From contig NZ_QGTL01000011.1 in NCBI RefSeq assembly GCF_003182135.1, positions 62,001 through 126,000 of the forward strand: a stretch of DNA of 64,000 bases, in the 5' to 3' direction. This DNA is from Nocardia neocaledoniensis. GTDB lineage: Bacteria > Actinomycetota > Actinomycetes > Mycobacteriales > Mycobacteriaceae. This document shows, in pieces, positions 7,969-17,758 of the stretch (the stretch's first letter is position 1; every line of letters starts with the position of its first letter). The notes under the pieces are model-generated. The model searched no databases, was not told the origin of the DNA, and saw only the letters and a list, made by a program, of their open reading frames with translations. The position numbers and the translations under genes were made by a program.

Positions 7969-8982
7969 GTGTCCCACCCCGAGCCCGGCGAACGACCGGC
8001 GGCCTGGTACGAGAGCTGGACCGAAGGGCCCGACTCGCCGTGGCGGCACCGCCCCGATCCGGACTTCGAGCGCGAGTACTCCACGCTCACCTACGAACGC
8101 GACGGCCGGGTCGCCCGGATCACGTTCGACCGCCCGGACAAGGGCAACGCGATCACCCCGCACACCCCGCGGGATCTGGCGCACGCGGTGGAGCGGGCCG
8201 ACCTGGATCCGCGCGTGCACGTGATCGTGGTGTCCGGGCGCGGCAAGGGGTTCTGCGGTGGCTACGACCTGGACATGTTCGCCGAGCAGAGCTTCGCGGG
8301 CGCGGACGGGCCGGACGAGGTCACCGGGACGGTGCTCGACCCGGTGGTCAACGCGATCAACCACAACCCGCAGGGGGTGTGGGATCCGATGATCGATTAC
8401 GCCATGATGAGCCGGTTCACCAAGGGCTTCGCCAGCCTGATGCACGCCAACAAGCCGACGGTGGCGAAGCTGCACGGCTTCGCGATCGCCGGTGGCACCG
8501 ACATCGCGCTGCACGCCGACCAGATCATCTGCGCCGACGACACCAAGATCGGCTATCCGCCCACCCGGGTCTGGGGCATTCCGGCGGCGGGCCTGTGGGC
8601 GCACCGGCTCGGTGATCAGCGCGCCAAGCGGCTGCTGTTCACCGGGGACTGCATCAGCGGCAAGCAGGCCGCCGAATGGGGACTCGCGGTGGAGTCGTGC
8701 CCCGCCGAGGAACTCGACGAGCGCACCGAGGCGCTGGTGGAGCGCATCGCGCGGATGCCGGTCAACCAGCTGATGATGGCCAAGCTCGCGCTCAACTCCG
8801 CGCTCACCACCCAGGGCGTCGCCAACTCGGCCATGATCAGCACCGTCTTCGACGGCATCTCCCGGCACACCAGGGAGGGCTACGCCTTTCAGACCCGTTC
8901 TGCCACTGCGGGTTTCCGCGAGGCGGTGCGCGAACGCGACGAGCCCTACGGCGACCACAAGCGCGCCCAGTTCGAGCGGTGA
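7969..8982 (+). CDS. Enoyl-CoA hydratase/isomerase (crotonase family)
   Basis: This 337-residue crotonase has both oxyanion-hole segments: G-K-G-F-C-G-G-Y-D-L-D-M-F and H-G-F-A-I-A-G-G-T-D-I-A-L. It carries a family-typical R-I-T-F-D-R-P-D-K-G-N-A-I start and an extended N-terminus of about 35 residues. It probably hydrates or isomerises the enoyl-CoA made by the dehydrogenase just upstream. The GTG start at 7969 is chosen because GAAGGAG lies at ideal distance; the frame itself extends upstream inside the dehydrogenase gene. The long acidic insert between the two oxyanion loops (E-Q-S-F-A-G...V-W-D-P-M) is larger than in standard EchA proteins. Confidence 0.85.
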   Translation: MSHPEPGERPAAWYESWTEGPDSPWRHRPDPDFEREYSTLTYERDGRVARITFDRPDKGNAITPHTPRDLAHAVERADLDPRVHVIVVSGRGKGFCGGYDLDMFAEQSFAGADGPDEVTGTVLDPVVNAINHNPQGVWDPMIDYAMMSRFTKGFASLMHANKPTVAKLHGFAIAGGTDIALHADQIICADDTKIGYPPTRVWGIPAAGLWAHRLGDQRAKRLLFTGDCISGKQAAEWGLAVESCPAEELDERTEALVERIARMPVNQLMMAKLALNSALTTQGVANSAMISTVFDGISRHTREGYAFQTRSATAGFREAVRERDEPYGDHKRAQFER

Positions 8983-9118
8983 CGCAGCCTCGACCGGCTC
9001 GTCGGTCGCGCGGGGGGCAGTACAGCCGGCGGAGCATCCGCGCCCAGCGGTTGGTGGCCTGGGCGCGACGGCGGGAGTCAGCGCGAGTTCGCTCTGGTCT
9101 CGGCCCGCGTCCGCTCTC

Positions 9119-9124
9119 TACACT
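9119..9124 (+). promoter_or_regulatory. -10 box of a leaderless transcript
   Basis: TACACT lies exactly six bases before the ATG at 9131, and there is no ribosome site. This is the usual layout of leaderless genes in actinobacteria. Confidence 0.5.
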
Positions 9125-9130
9125 GGATTC

Positions 9131-9319
9131 ATGCAGGCAAACGTAGGCGATCGGCTCGTTTTGCACGGCAGGACCGTCGGTCAGCAGGACCAAGAGGCGG
9201 AGATCATCGAGGTGCTCGGTTCGGACAGCGAACCCCTGTTCCGGGTGCGGTTCGAGGACGGGCACGAGACGGTGTTCTCGCCGGGGCCCGACACCGTCGT
9301 CCAGCATTCAGCGCGCTAG
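9131..9319 (+). CDS. DUF1918 small protein
   Basis: The 62-residue product has the full DUF1918 pattern: V-G-D-R-L-V-L-H-G, then E-I-I-E-V-L-G near the middle, and F-R-V-R-F-E-D-G-H-E-T-V-F-S-P-G-P-D near the end. This family is restricted largely to actinobacteria and folds as a small SH3-like barrel of unknown role. The gene stands alone between the crotonase and the diguanylate cyclase, and the promoter suggests a leaderless message. Confidence 0.85.
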   Translation: MQANVGDRLVLHGRTVGQQDQEAEIIEVLGSDSEPLFRVRFEDGHETVFSPGPDTVVQHSAR

Positions 9320-9353
9320 GCGCCGGCAAACGGTCACTCGGCGGACGGCGGTG

Positions 9354-10559
9354 TCACCGTCGGGTGCGGAGACCGTTGTTCGGCGCTTTCGCCGCGTAGA
9401 GGGCCCGGTCGGACTGATCCAGCAGGCTCGACACCTCGGCACCGGCCGGGTGGACGAGCACCGCGCCGACGCTCATCGTCATGGTCGATTCGGCGCCGCC
9501 GAGGGTGAACGGCTCGCGCAGTGCGGCGCGCAGTGAGGCGACGACGGCGTCGAGCCGAGCGGCGTCGGCCGGTGGGCCGACCAGCACGATGAACTCGTCA
9601 CCGCCGGTGCGCGCGAGCAGGCAGTCGTGTTGCGCGGCGGCTGATTCCAGCCGGGCCGACAGCGCGGTCAGAATGCGGTCGCCTGCACTGTGGCCGTAGG
9701 TGTCGTTCACGTGTTTGAAATTGTCGAGGTCCAGCGCGCAGATGCCGGCCCGCGCGTCGGCGTCCGCTTCGGCGATCACGGTCGCGAGGCGATCGAGCAG
9801 GAATCGGCGGTTGGGTAGCGCGGTGAGCGGGTCGTGCAGGGCCTGCCATTGCAGTTGCTCGGTCGCGGTGCGGCGTTCGGTGATGTCTTCGGCGAAGGCG
9901 AGAAGGTAGCCGCGGTCGGCGTCGGCGGATCGGCACCGCTGAATCGTCCACGCGACGATCGACATCGTCCCGTCGGTGCGCGGGAAACGGCCCTCGACGG
10001 TGAACGCGTCGGCGCGGGAGGCCTCGATCCCGGAGCGCACCAGGTTCCGCATCTCCGCGCGCCGCTCCGGGGTCATGAGTTCGTACCCGCTGCCGGCCGT
10101 GCGCAGTTCGGACAGGCTCCGGCCGGTGAGGCGTTCGAAGGCGGGATTGGCGTCGAGGATGCGGCCCTGTTCGTCACTGATCGAGACCGCGGTCGGCGCG
10201 TGACGGAAGATCATCTCGTAGCGTTCGCTCTCGGCGCGGGCCGCTCGCAGAGCGCCGGCGTAGCCGGTGCCGAAGCCGCCGAGGACGGCGTCGAGGGCGG
10301 CGGCGTCGGCGGGGCGCACCCGGTCGAGGAACCGGCGCAGCACCGGGACCGACACGGCGATCACCGCCGGGTCGGTGAATCCGAGCGCCCCCAGTTCGCC
10401 GCCGACCCGCGTGGCCGGGGCGGGGTCGGGAACGGTTGTCGCGAGCTCGCCGAGCGCCTGCGTGAGCGTACGGCCGAGCGAGGCGGCGGGCACAGGCAAA
10501 GGGCCGAGGCCCGCCAAGGCATGGATCCAGTCCTGAACGCTGTCATCGAGGGGCGTCAT
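9354..10559 (-). CDS. Diguanylate cyclase with PAS sensor domain
   Basis: The 401-residue protein has an N-terminal helical region of about 115 residues, a PAS domain (about 118-240, I-F-R-H-A-P-T-A-V-S-I-S-D to E-D-I-T-E-R-R) and a C-terminal GGDEF domain. The GGDEF domain keeps D-P-L-T-A-L-P-N-R-R and an exact G-G-D-E-F active loop, so it should make cyclic di-GMP from GTP. No transmembrane segment is seen; the PAS domain would sense a cytoplasmic signal. GGAG six bases ahead supports the ATG at 10559. The same frame stays open for kilobases upstream as antisense of the NRPS, which is not meaningful. No I-site R-x-x-D is evident before the GGDEF loop. Confidence 0.9.
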   Translation of the reverse strand: MTPLDDSVQDWIHALAGLGPLPVPAASLGRTLTQALGELATTVPDPAPATRVGGELGALGFTDPAVIAVSVPVLRRFLDRVRPADAAALDAVLGGFGTGYAGALRAARAESERYEMIFRHAPTAVSISDEQGRILDANPAFERLTGRSLSELRTAGSGYELMTPERRAEMRNLVRSGIEASRADAFTVEGRFPRTDGTMSIVAWTIQRCRSADADRGYLLAFAEDITERRTATEQLQWQALHDPLTALPNRRFLLDRLATVIAEADADARAGICALDLDNFKHVNDTYGHSAGDRILTALSARLESAAAQHDCLLARTGGDEFIVLVGPPADAARLDAVVASLRAALREPFTLGGAESTMTMSVGAVLVHPAGAEVSSLLDQSDRALYAAKAPNNGLRTRR

Positions 10560-10754
10560 CGCGGTCTCCACGTCGGTCCGGGCCCGGGTTGTTCGAAGCG
10601 CTACGACCGCTGCCGGCGGGCCGACCAGGCGGTTCCCGACCGCGGCGTGCGCCGTGGTGGATCGGCGACGCCATGGTAGCCGCGAATTCGCTGTTCGCGA
10701 CGTAAGGCGCCGAGCGACGGACCCACCGCGGTCCGTAGCCCACTCTATGCAATG

Positions 10755-10773
10755 TAAGGTAAGCCTACGCAAA
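10755..10773 (+). promoter_or_regulatory. Iron box (IdeR/DmdR1-type operator)
   Basis: TAAGGTAAGCCTACGCAAA matches the 19-base actinobacterial iron box TTAGGTTAGCCTAACCTAA at 14 positions, including the core AGGTnAGCCTA. It lies 17 bases before the formyltransferase start, overlapping the promoter. Iron-loaded IdeR/DmdR1 would repress the gene when iron is plentiful. Confidence 0.75.
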
Positions 10774-10790
10774 ATACGAGAGGTGAGTTC

Positions 10791-11732
10791 ATGCGCATCG
10801 TGTCGTTCGGCTTTCAAACCTGGGGTCGCAAGACTTTGCAGGCGCTCATCGACTCCGAGCACGAGGTGGTCCTCGCGGTCACCCACCCGGCCGCGGATTC
10901 CGCCTACAAGGCGATCTGGAACGACTCGGTCGAGGAGCTGGCCCGCGAGCACGGCATCCCGGTGCACCTGACCGAGCGCGCCGACGCGGAGACCATCGCC
11001 CTGGTCAAGCAGGCCGAACCCGACGTGATCGTCGTGAACAGCTGGTACACCTGGATGCCCGCCGAGCTCTACGACATGCCGCCGCACGGCACCCTCAACC
11101 TGCACGACTCGCTGCTGCCGAAGTTCACCGGTTTCTCGCCGGTGCTGTGGGCGCTGATCAGCGGCGCCGAGGAATTCGGCCTCACCGTGCACCGCATGGA
11201 CGAGCAGCTCGACACCGGCGACATCCTGGTGCAGAAGCGGCTGCCGATCCCGGCCGGCGCCACCGGCACCGAACTCGTCCTCGCCGGCATGGAACTGATC
11301 CCGGGCGCCGTGCACGAGGCGCTCGCCGCGCTGACCGACGGCACCGCGGTCTGGACGCCGCAGAACAAGGCCGAGCGCACCTACTTCCACAAGCGCTCCG
11401 ATCGGGACAGCCGCATCGACTGGTCCTGGGACGCGGTCGACCTGGAACGGTTCGTGCGCGCGCTGTCGGCGCCCTACCCGCGCGCCTACTCCCACTACCG
11501 CGGTGAGCGCGTCGAGGTGCTCGACGCGGTGATCTCCGAGGCGCGCTACGGCGGCACCGCCGGTCGGGTCATCGTGCAGGAAGGCGGCGGCGCGGTGGTC
11601 TGCGGCGCGCACGCGCACCGCGGCGGCAATCCCGCGCTGGTCATCACCCGGGTCAGGACGGCCGACGGCGTCGAGCACGACGGCGCCGAATTCTTCGCCC
11701 GCGGTGGCTATCTCACCGACGACCCCGCCTGA
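10791..11732 (+). CDS. Formyltransferase (Fmt/FxbA-like) of a secondary-metabolite locus
   Basis: The 313-residue enzyme has the N10-formyl-tetrahydrofolate transferase fold: N-L-H-D-S-L-L-P-K-F-T-G-F-S-P (the H-x-S-L-L-P catalytic stretch, with Asn at N-L-H), E-Q-L-D-T-G-D-I-L-V-Q and the C-terminal Fmt-C domain. It is not housekeeping Fmt, because its neighbour is an NRPS and an iron box stands in front. In Mycobacterium smegmatis FxbA, an iron-regulated relative, formylates an ornithine of exochelin. Here it may formylate hydroxyornithine or an amino acid held on the NRPS. No ornithine N-hydroxylase gene is in the window. GAGAGG serves as ribosome site. Confidence 0.8.
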   Translation: MRIVSFGFQTWGRKTLQALIDSEHEVVLAVTHPAADSAYKAIWNDSVEELAREHGIPVHLTERADAETIALVKQAEPDVIVVNSWYTWMPAELYDMPPHGTLNLHDSLLPKFTGFSPVLWALISGAEEFGLTVHRMDEQLDTGDILVQKRLPIPAGATGTELVLAGMELIPGAVHEALAALTDGTAVWTPQNKAERTYFHKRSDRDSRIDWSWDAVDLERFVRALSAPYPRAYSHYRGERVEVLDAVISEARYGGTAGRVIVQEGGGAVVCGAHAHRGGNPALVITRVRTADGVEHDGAEFFARGGYLTDDPA

Positions 11733-11795
11733 CCCCACGCTCAGTCCGGTGCCCGCGCGCGGGCGCCGGTTCGCGCTCCCAGCTCCAGAGGCACC

Positions 11796-14700
11796 ATGAC
11801 CCACCCTGATGAGACCAGCCACGCCCGCCGACCGCTCACCGCGGCCCAACGGGAGGTGTGGCTGGCTCAGCAGCTGCTCGGGCCGGTGCCGCTGACCGTC
11901 GCGCAGTACGTCGACCTGAGCGGGCCGCTCGACCTCGCGCTGTATCAGCGCGCCGCGCGCGCGGCGGCCCGGGAGCTCGGCGCCTACGTGCGGTTCACCA
12001 CCGTGGACGGCGAGCCGGGCCAGCAGCTCGATCACGGTCTCGAGGACCGGGTGGTCGTCCGGGACCTCTCCGCCGACCCGGACCCGCACGCCGCCGCGAT
12101 GGCCTGGATGCGCGCGGACCAGTGCGCGCCGTTCGACCTCGCCGTCGACCCGCCGATCGTGACCACCGTGCTGCGGCTGGGCCCGACCCATCACCTGCTC
12201 TACACGCGCGCCCATCACGTGGCGCTCGACGGCTACGGCGCCCTGCGCATGCAGCAGCTGCTGGCACGGCACTACGAGGCCGGGCTGGCCGGGGACGAGC
12301 TGCCCGTGGTCGCCACCGACTCGACGGCGGTGCTGGCCGCCGCCGAACGCGACTACCTGGCCTCGCGCCGGTACGAGACCGACCGGCGGTACTGGAGCGA
12401 GCGGATCGGCGCACTGCCGGCGCCGGTCAGCCTCGCGGCGCGGCCGGGCGATCCCGATCCGCTCCCGCGCCACGCACGTGCCGAACTCCCCGAATCGCTG
12501 GTCGCGCGGCTGGCCGACCGTGGTGGTCTGCCCGGCAACGCCGTGGTCCTGGTGGCGGCCTTCGCCGCGTTCCTCGGCAGGCTCACCGACGCGGACCCGG
12601 TGCCGCTCAGTCTGCCGGTCACTGCGAGAACCGTTGCCGCGCTTCGTGAATGCGGCGGCATGACGTCCAATATCGTGCCGCTGTGCTGCTCGGGCGCCAC
12701 CGTCGGCGCGGCCGTGGCCTCCGCCCGTGCGGCGCTGAGCGGGGCCCTGCGGCATCAGCGTTATCGCGGCGCCGACATGCTTCGCGACAGCGGGCGACAA
12801 GCGCGCTCGCTGGGTTTCGGGCCCGCGGTGAACATCATGAACTTCCACCGTGAGCAGGTGCTGGGGGAGGCGCGCGGCACGATCCATCTGCTGTCGACGG
12901 GACCGGTCGAAGATCTCGCGCTCAACGTGTATCCCGTCGGCGGGGCAGGGCTGCGGGTCGAGTTCGAGGCGAACCGTCATCGGTACACCGACGCCGAGGT
13001 CACCGCGCATCTCGACCGCTTCGTCGGCTTCCTCACCGCCTTCGCCACCGCCGCCGACGACGTGCCGATCGTCGACCTGCCCGTGCTCAGCGACGCCGAA
13101 CACGAAGCGCTGGTGCCCTGGCGCGGGCCGCGGACGGTGGCACCGGCGACACTGAGCGAACTGATCGCCGCCGCCGTCGCCGAGAACCCGGACGGCATCG
13201 CCGTCGCCTACGACGGAAAGCGCTGGACCTACCGGGAATTCGACGCGTGGACCGACCGGATCGCCGAGACGCTGCGGGCCGCGGGCGCGGGCCCGGAGAC
13301 CCTGGTCGCCATGGTCATGGAGCGCTCGGCCGCCTCGGTCGGCGCCGTGTGGGCCATCACCAAGACCGGGGCCGGGTTCGTGCCGATCGACGCGGGCTAT
13401 CCCGCCGAGCGCATCGCGCACATCCTCGGTGACTGCGGCGCGAGCGTCGGGGTGACCACCGCCGAGCACCGCGCGAGCGTGCTGGACTCGGTGGCGTGGA
13501 CGCTGCTGGACCCGGCGGGCCCCGGCCCCGGCGACACGGTGCCGGCTCCGCCCCGCACCCGGCCGACGATCCGCCCCGAGAACCCCGCCTACCTGATCTA
13601 CACCTCCGGCTCGACCGGCGTTCCCAAGGGCGTGCTGGTGACACACGGCGGCCTGGCCAACCTCGCGGCGGAGCGGCGCGACCGCTACGCGCTGCGGCCC
13701 GGCGCGCGCACGCTGCACCACGCCTCGCCCGGTTTCGACATGGCGGTCGGCGAGATCCTGTGCGGCCTCGCGGGAGCGGCCACCCTCGTCGTAGCCCCGC
13801 GCTTCGTGATGGCCGGACCCGACCTGGCCGAACTCATCCGCCGGGAACGCCTGACCAACGCCATCATCACCCCAGCCGTTCTGGCCACCCTCGATCCCGA
13901 GACGCTGCCCGACCTGCGCGTCCTCGGGGTCGGCGGCGAGGCGATCCGCCCCGACCTGGTCGCCGCATGGTCGCGAACCAGGTTGATGCGCAACGGCTAC
14001 GGGCCGACCGAGGCCACCGACATCGCCACCATCGCCGAGCTCGAGCCCGAGCGCGCGGTCACCATCGGCGCGCCGCTGCGCGGGTTCCACGCGCTGGTGC
14101 TGGACGCCCGGCTGCGGCCGGTGCCGCCCGGGGTCATCGGTGAGCTGTACATCGGTGGGCCCGCGCTCGCCCGCGGCTATCACGGCAAGCACGCGCTCAC
14201 GGCGGCACGTTTCGTCGCCGACCCGTTCGGCCCGCCCGGTGGCCGGGTATACCGCACCGGTGACCTCGTCACCATCACGCCGGGCGATCGGCCCGAGCTG
14301 ATCTACCACGGCCGCAGCGATTTCCAGATCAAGGTGCGCGGGCACCGCATCGAGCCGGGGGAGATCGAGACCGCGCTCACGGGCCTGCCCGGGGTCGCCC
14401 GCGCGGCCGTCACCGCGCACGAGGACGCGCGCGGCACCCATCTGGTGGCGTACCTGGTGCCCGAGGGGCCGCTCGAGGTGAGCGCCGTGCGCGCGCGGAT
14501 CGCCGAGAACCTGCCGCCCTATCTGCGGCCGAGCGCCTACATGGTGCTCGATTCGTTGCCGCTGACGCCCAACGGCAAACTCGACAGCCGACGCCTGCCG
14601 CCACCGGTGTTCGCCCACAACGGTTCCCGCGCCGCCACGACGGCGGCGGAGCGGACCGTCGCGGGCGCCGTCGCCGAGGTCCTCGGGATCGACGCGCCCG

Positions 14701-17700
14701 GCGCCGAGGAGGACTTCTTCGAACTGGGCGGCACCTCGCTCACCGCGACCGCGCTCGCGGCCCGGCTCGGCGTCGGTGTCCGCGCGGTCTTCGACGCGCC
14801 GACGGTGGCGGCGCTGGCACTCCGGCTCGACGACCCGGCCCGGGCCGAAATGCCCGCGCCGGTACCGGCGCCACGACCCGAGGTCCTCGCGCCCGCCCCC
14901 GCGCAGCTGCGGATGTGGCTGCTGAACCAGCTCTACCGCGAGTCCGCGGCCTACCATCTGCCGCTCGTCCTGCGCCTGCGCGGACCGCTGGACGCGGCCG
15001 CGCTGGCCGCCGCCGCTCGCGACGTGGTGGACAGGCACGAGGTGCTGCGCACCGTGTATCCCGACAGCAGCACCGGACCGCGGGTGCGCGTGCTGCCCGC
15101 CGACGCGCACGCGCCGCTCCTCGCGCGACCGGTCACCGCGACGGAGCTGGGCGCCGAACTCGCGAGCATGATCGCCGCACCGTTCGACGTGACCACCGAC
15201 CTGCCCATCCGCACGGCGCTGTGGCGGCTGGCCGCCGAGGAGCACGTCCTCGCGCTGGTCGCGCACCACATCGCCGCCGACGGCTGGTCCTACGGACCGC
15301 TCGTCGCCGACCTGACCACGGCCTACGCCGCCAGGGCCGCCGGTATGCCGCCCCGCTGGGACCCGCTGTCCCTGCAATACGCGGACTACACCCTGTGGCA
15401 GCACCGGCGGCTCGGCGACCGCGGCGACTCGCGGTCGCTGGCCGCGCGCCAGCTCGCCCAGTGGATGCGCGCGCTCGACGGCGGGCCCGAGCGGCCGCCG
15501 CTGCCCACCGATCGGGTGCGCGCGCCCGGCGCCGGACGACCCGGCGGCGGGGCCGGCGCGACGGTGGACTTCGCGCTCGGCGCGCGGACCGCGGCGGGAC
15601 TGGCCGACCTGGCCAGGCAGCACGAGGCGACCCCCTTCATGGTCGGCTACAGCGCCTTCGCCGTCCTGCTCGGCCACCTCGCAGGCGCGACCGATGTCAC
15701 CGTCGGAACCCCCGTGGCCGGGCGGGGGCATCCCGCGCTCGACCCGCTGGTCGGCATGTTCGTCAACACCCTGCCGCTGCGCCTGACCATGGACCCCGAC
15801 GCGCGCTTCACCGCCGTGCTGTCGCGGGCGCGCGAGGTGACCCTGGCGGCCCTCGACAACGCCGACGTGCCCTTCGACCACATCGTGGAGGCCGTGAACC
15901 CGCCCCGCGACGACACCAGGCATCCGCTGTTCGACGCGGTGTTCTCCTACGAGAACCTCCCCGAGCCGCCACCGCTGCGGCTGGGCCAGGCGTCGGTGGA
16001 CATGCTCGAAACCCCCACCGGCACCACCCATTTCGACCTCTCGCTGACCTTGCGCGCGCACTCGGGCAGCGACGGGCTGGCGGGCAGCTTCCACTTCGCC
16101 ACCGACCTGTACGACCCGGCCACGGTCCGGGGCTTCGCGGCGCGGTTCGAGCGTCTCCTCGCCGAGATCCTCACCCGGCCCGACGCCACGATCGCGCAGC
16201 TGTGGGACGGCCTCGCCGCCGGACACGGGACGCCGGACCGGACCGCGGGGGAGACTGCGCCCACCGTCGAGGCGTCCGTGGCACCCGCGGAACCGCCCAC
16301 CGTGCGCGAGCTCGCGGTCGCCCGGGTCTTCGCCGACGTGCTCGAACGCGACTCGATCGGGGTCGACGAGAACTTCTTCACCCTCGGCGGCACCTCCCTG
16401 CTGGTGTTCACCCTGCGCGCCGAACTGCGCGCCCAGCTCGGCATCGACGCCGATCCGCGCACGCTGTTCGAATCGCCGACACCCCGCGCGGTGACGGCGG
16501 CGGTCTCGGCGGAATCGATCGCGGCGTCCGACGCGCACTGGCTCGCGACCCTGACCGCCGATGCCCGCCTCGATCCCGAGATCGTGCCGCCGGAGCGGTT
16601 CGCGCCCGCGCCGCTCGACGCCCGCGAGGTGCTGCTGACCGGCGCGACCGGATTCGTGGGCATCCATCTCTTGCGCGAATTGCTCGACCGCACCGGCGCG
16701 CGGATCTGGTGCCTGGTCCGCGCCGAGGACGCCGATGGCGTGCGCAGCAGGCTCCGCGCGACCCTCGAGCGGTACGGGCTCGCCACCGACGGGCTCGCGC
16801 GCGTCGTCCCGGTGCCCGCCGATCTGGCCGCGCCGCGGTTCGGTCTCGGCGACGCCGAGTGGGCGGAGCTGGCCGAGCGCGTCGAGGTGATCTACCACAA
16901 CGGTGCCCGCGTCAACCATCTCGAGTCGTACGCGACGTTGCGCGCCGCCAATATCGCGGGCACCGCGGAGATCCTGCGGCTGGCGGTGGACACCACGGTG
17001 AAGACCGTGCACTACGTCTCCACGGTGTCGGCCGCGGTCGCGACCGGGCACACCGGCGTCGTCACCGAGGACAGCCGCATCACCGTGGACCAGGTGCCGC
17101 GCAACGGATACCTGGCCACCAAGTGGGTGGCCGAGGAACTCGTGGTGGCGGCGGCCGAACGCGGGCTGCCGGTCACCATCCACCGGCCCGGACTGGTCGC
17201 CGGCGCGATCGGCAGCGGCGCCATCAGCACCGACGACGCGTTCTGGACGCTCATCCGCTCGGCGGCGCACCTGGGGGTGGCGCCCGACATCGAGGGCGCC
17301 GAGGTCACCTTGGCCCCGGTGGACTATGTCGCGCGCGCCCTGGTGGCGCTGGCCACGCAGCGGCCGGCGCGCGGCGAGGTGCATCACCTCGTCAACAGCG
17401 CGCCGACCGGCGTCGGTGACATCCTGAACACCCTGCGCCGCAGGGGGTTCCCGATCGAGACCGTGTCGGTGGAGGTCGCCGCCGACCGGCTGAGCGGCCG
17501 GCTCTCCGAGCACGCCGATCTGATGCGCGCGGCCCTGATCGCCGAGAACTATCTGAACGGCGGTGGCGACGCACTGCTCGTCGACGACACCGCCACCCGG
17601 GCCGTCCTCGCCGAGCTCGGCGTGCGGTGCCCGCGCATCGACGGGACCGTCCTCGATCGCTACGTGGCAGGGTTCATCGCCGCGGGTCTGCTCCCCGCGC

Positions 17701-17711
17701 CGATCGGCTGA
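11796..17711 (+). CDS. Non-ribosomal peptide synthetase, C-A-T-C-T-R
   Basis: The 1971-residue protein has these domains. Condensation 1 (1-430) carries H-H-V-A-L-D-G at about 140. Adenylation (about 450-930) has Y-T-S-G-S-T-G-V-P-K-G at about 602, Y-G-P-T-E and N-G-K-L-D. Carrier 1 has G-G-T-S-L with Ser about 981. Condensation 2 (about 1030-1450) carries H-H-I-A-A-D-G at about 1157. Carrier 2 has Ser about 1534. A terminal thioester reductase follows, with T-G-A-T-G-F-V-G at about 1615 and Y-L-A-T-K. Module 2 has no adenylation domain, so its carrier must be loaded by the single A domain or in trans. Release would be an aldehyde or alcohol. It is probably co-transcribed with the formyltransferase 64 bases upstream. 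Confidence 0.9.
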   Translation: MTHPDETSHARRPLTAAQREVWLAQQLLGPVPLTVAQYVDLSGPLDLALYQRAARAAARELGAYVRFTTVDGEPGQQLDHGLEDRVVVRDLSADPDPHAAAMAWMRADQCAPFDLAVDPPIVTTVLRLGPTHHLLYTRAHHVALDGYGALRMQQLLARHYEAGLAGDELPVVATDSTAVLAAAERDYLASRRYETDRRYWSERIGALPAPVSLAARPGDPDPLPRHARAELPESLVARLADRGGLPGNAVVLVAAFAAFLGRLTDADPVPLSLPVTARTVAALRECGGMTSNIVPLCCSGATVGAAVASARAALSGALRHQRYRGADMLRDSGRQARSLGFGPAVNIMNFHREQVLGEARGTIHLLSTGPVEDLALNVYPVGGAGLRVEFEANRHRYTDAEVTAHLDRFVGFLTAFATAADDVPIVDLPVLSDAEHEALVPWRGPRTVAPATLSELIAAAVAENPDGIAVAYDGKRWTYREFDAWTDRIAETLRAAGAGPETLVAMVMERSAASVGAVWAITKTGAGFVPIDAGYPAERIAHILGDCGASVGVTTAEHRASVLDSVAWTLLDPAGPGPGDTVPAPPRTRPTIRPENPAYLIYTSGSTGVPKGVLVTHGGLANLAAERRDRYALRPGARTLHHASPGFDMAVGEILCGLAGAATLVVAPRFVMAGPDLAELIRRERLTNAIITPAVLATLDPETLPDLRVLGVGGEAIRPDLVAAWSRTRLMRNGYGPTEATDIATIAELEPERAVTIGAPLRGFHALVLDARLRPVPPGVIGELYIGGPALARGYHGKHALTAARFVADPFGPPGGRVYRTGDLVTITPGDRPELIYHGRSDFQIKVRGHRIEPGEIETALTGLPGVARAAVTAHEDARGTHLVAYLVPEGPLEVSAVRARIAENLPPYLRPSAYMVLDSLPLTPNGKLDSRRLPPPVFAHNGSRAATTAAERTVAGAVAEVLGIDAPGAEEDFFELGGTSLTATALAARLGVGVRAVFDAPTVAALALRLDDPARAEMPAPVPAPRPEVLAPAPAQLRMWLLNQLYRESAAYHLPLVLRLRGPLDAAALAAAARDVVDRHEVLRTVYPDSSTGPRVRVLPADAHAPLLARPVTATELGAELASMIAAPFDVTTDLPIRTALWRLAAEEHVLALVAHHIAADGWSYGPLVADLTTAYAARAAGMPPRWDPLSLQYADYTLWQHRRLGDRGDSRSLAARQLAQWMRALDGGPERPPLPTDRVRAPGAGRPGGGAGATVDFALGARTAAGLADLARQHEATPFMVGYSAFAVLLGHLAGATDVTVGTPVAGRGHPALDPLVGMFVNTLPLRLTMDPDARFTAVLSRAREVTLAALDNADVPFDHIVEAVNPPRDDTRHPLFDAVFSYENLPEPPPLRLGQASVDMLETPTGTTHFDLSLTLRAHSGSDGLAGSFHFATDLYDPATVRGFAARFERLLAEILTRPDATIAQLWDGLAAGHGTPDRTAGETAPTVEASVAPAEPPTVRELAVARVFADVLERDSIGVDENFFTLGGTSLLVFTLRAELRAQLGIDADPRTLFESPTPRAVTAAVSAESIAASDAHWLATLTADARLDPEIVPPERFAPAPLDAREVLLTGATGFVGIHLLRELLDRTGARIWCLVRAEDADGVRSRLRATLERYGLATDGLARVVPVPADLAAPRFGLGDAEWAELAERVEVIYHNGARVNHLESYATLRAANIAGTAEILRLAVDTTVKTVHYVSTVSAAVATGHTGVVTEDSRITVDQVPRNGYLATKWVAEELVVAAAERGLPVTIHRPGLVAGAIGSGAISTDDAFWTLIRSAAHLGVAPDIEGAEVTLAPVDYVARALVALATQRPARGEVHHLVNSAPTGVGDILNTLRRRGFPIETVSVEVAADRLSGRLSEHADLMRAALIAENYLNGGGDALLVDDTATRAVLAELGVRCPRIDGTVLDRYVAGFIAAGLLPAPIG

Positions 17712-17727
17712 GGAACGCGAGGTCGCA

Positions 17728-17757
17728 CCGCCCGCCCGAGATTTTTCGGGCGGGCGG
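17728..17757 (+). terminator. Intrinsic terminator after the NRPS
   Basis: A perfect 12-base stem (CCGCCCGCCCGA / TCGGGCGGGCGG) with a six-base GATTTT loop begins 16 bases after the NRPS stop. It separates that operon from the SigK-type promoter that starts immediately behind it. Confidence 0.7.
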
Positions 17758-17758
17758 G

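Noticed and set aside
6165..8090. Upstream extension of the tetR frame by about 640 codons
   Set aside because: The extension is antisense to the acyl-CoA dehydrogenase, has no domain pattern, and the TetR helix-turn-helix begins right after 6164.
10791..11732. Housekeeping methionyl-tRNA formyltransferase
   Set aside because: The iron box and the adjoining NRPS indicate a secondary-metabolite formyltransferase, and no def or other translation gene is adjacent.
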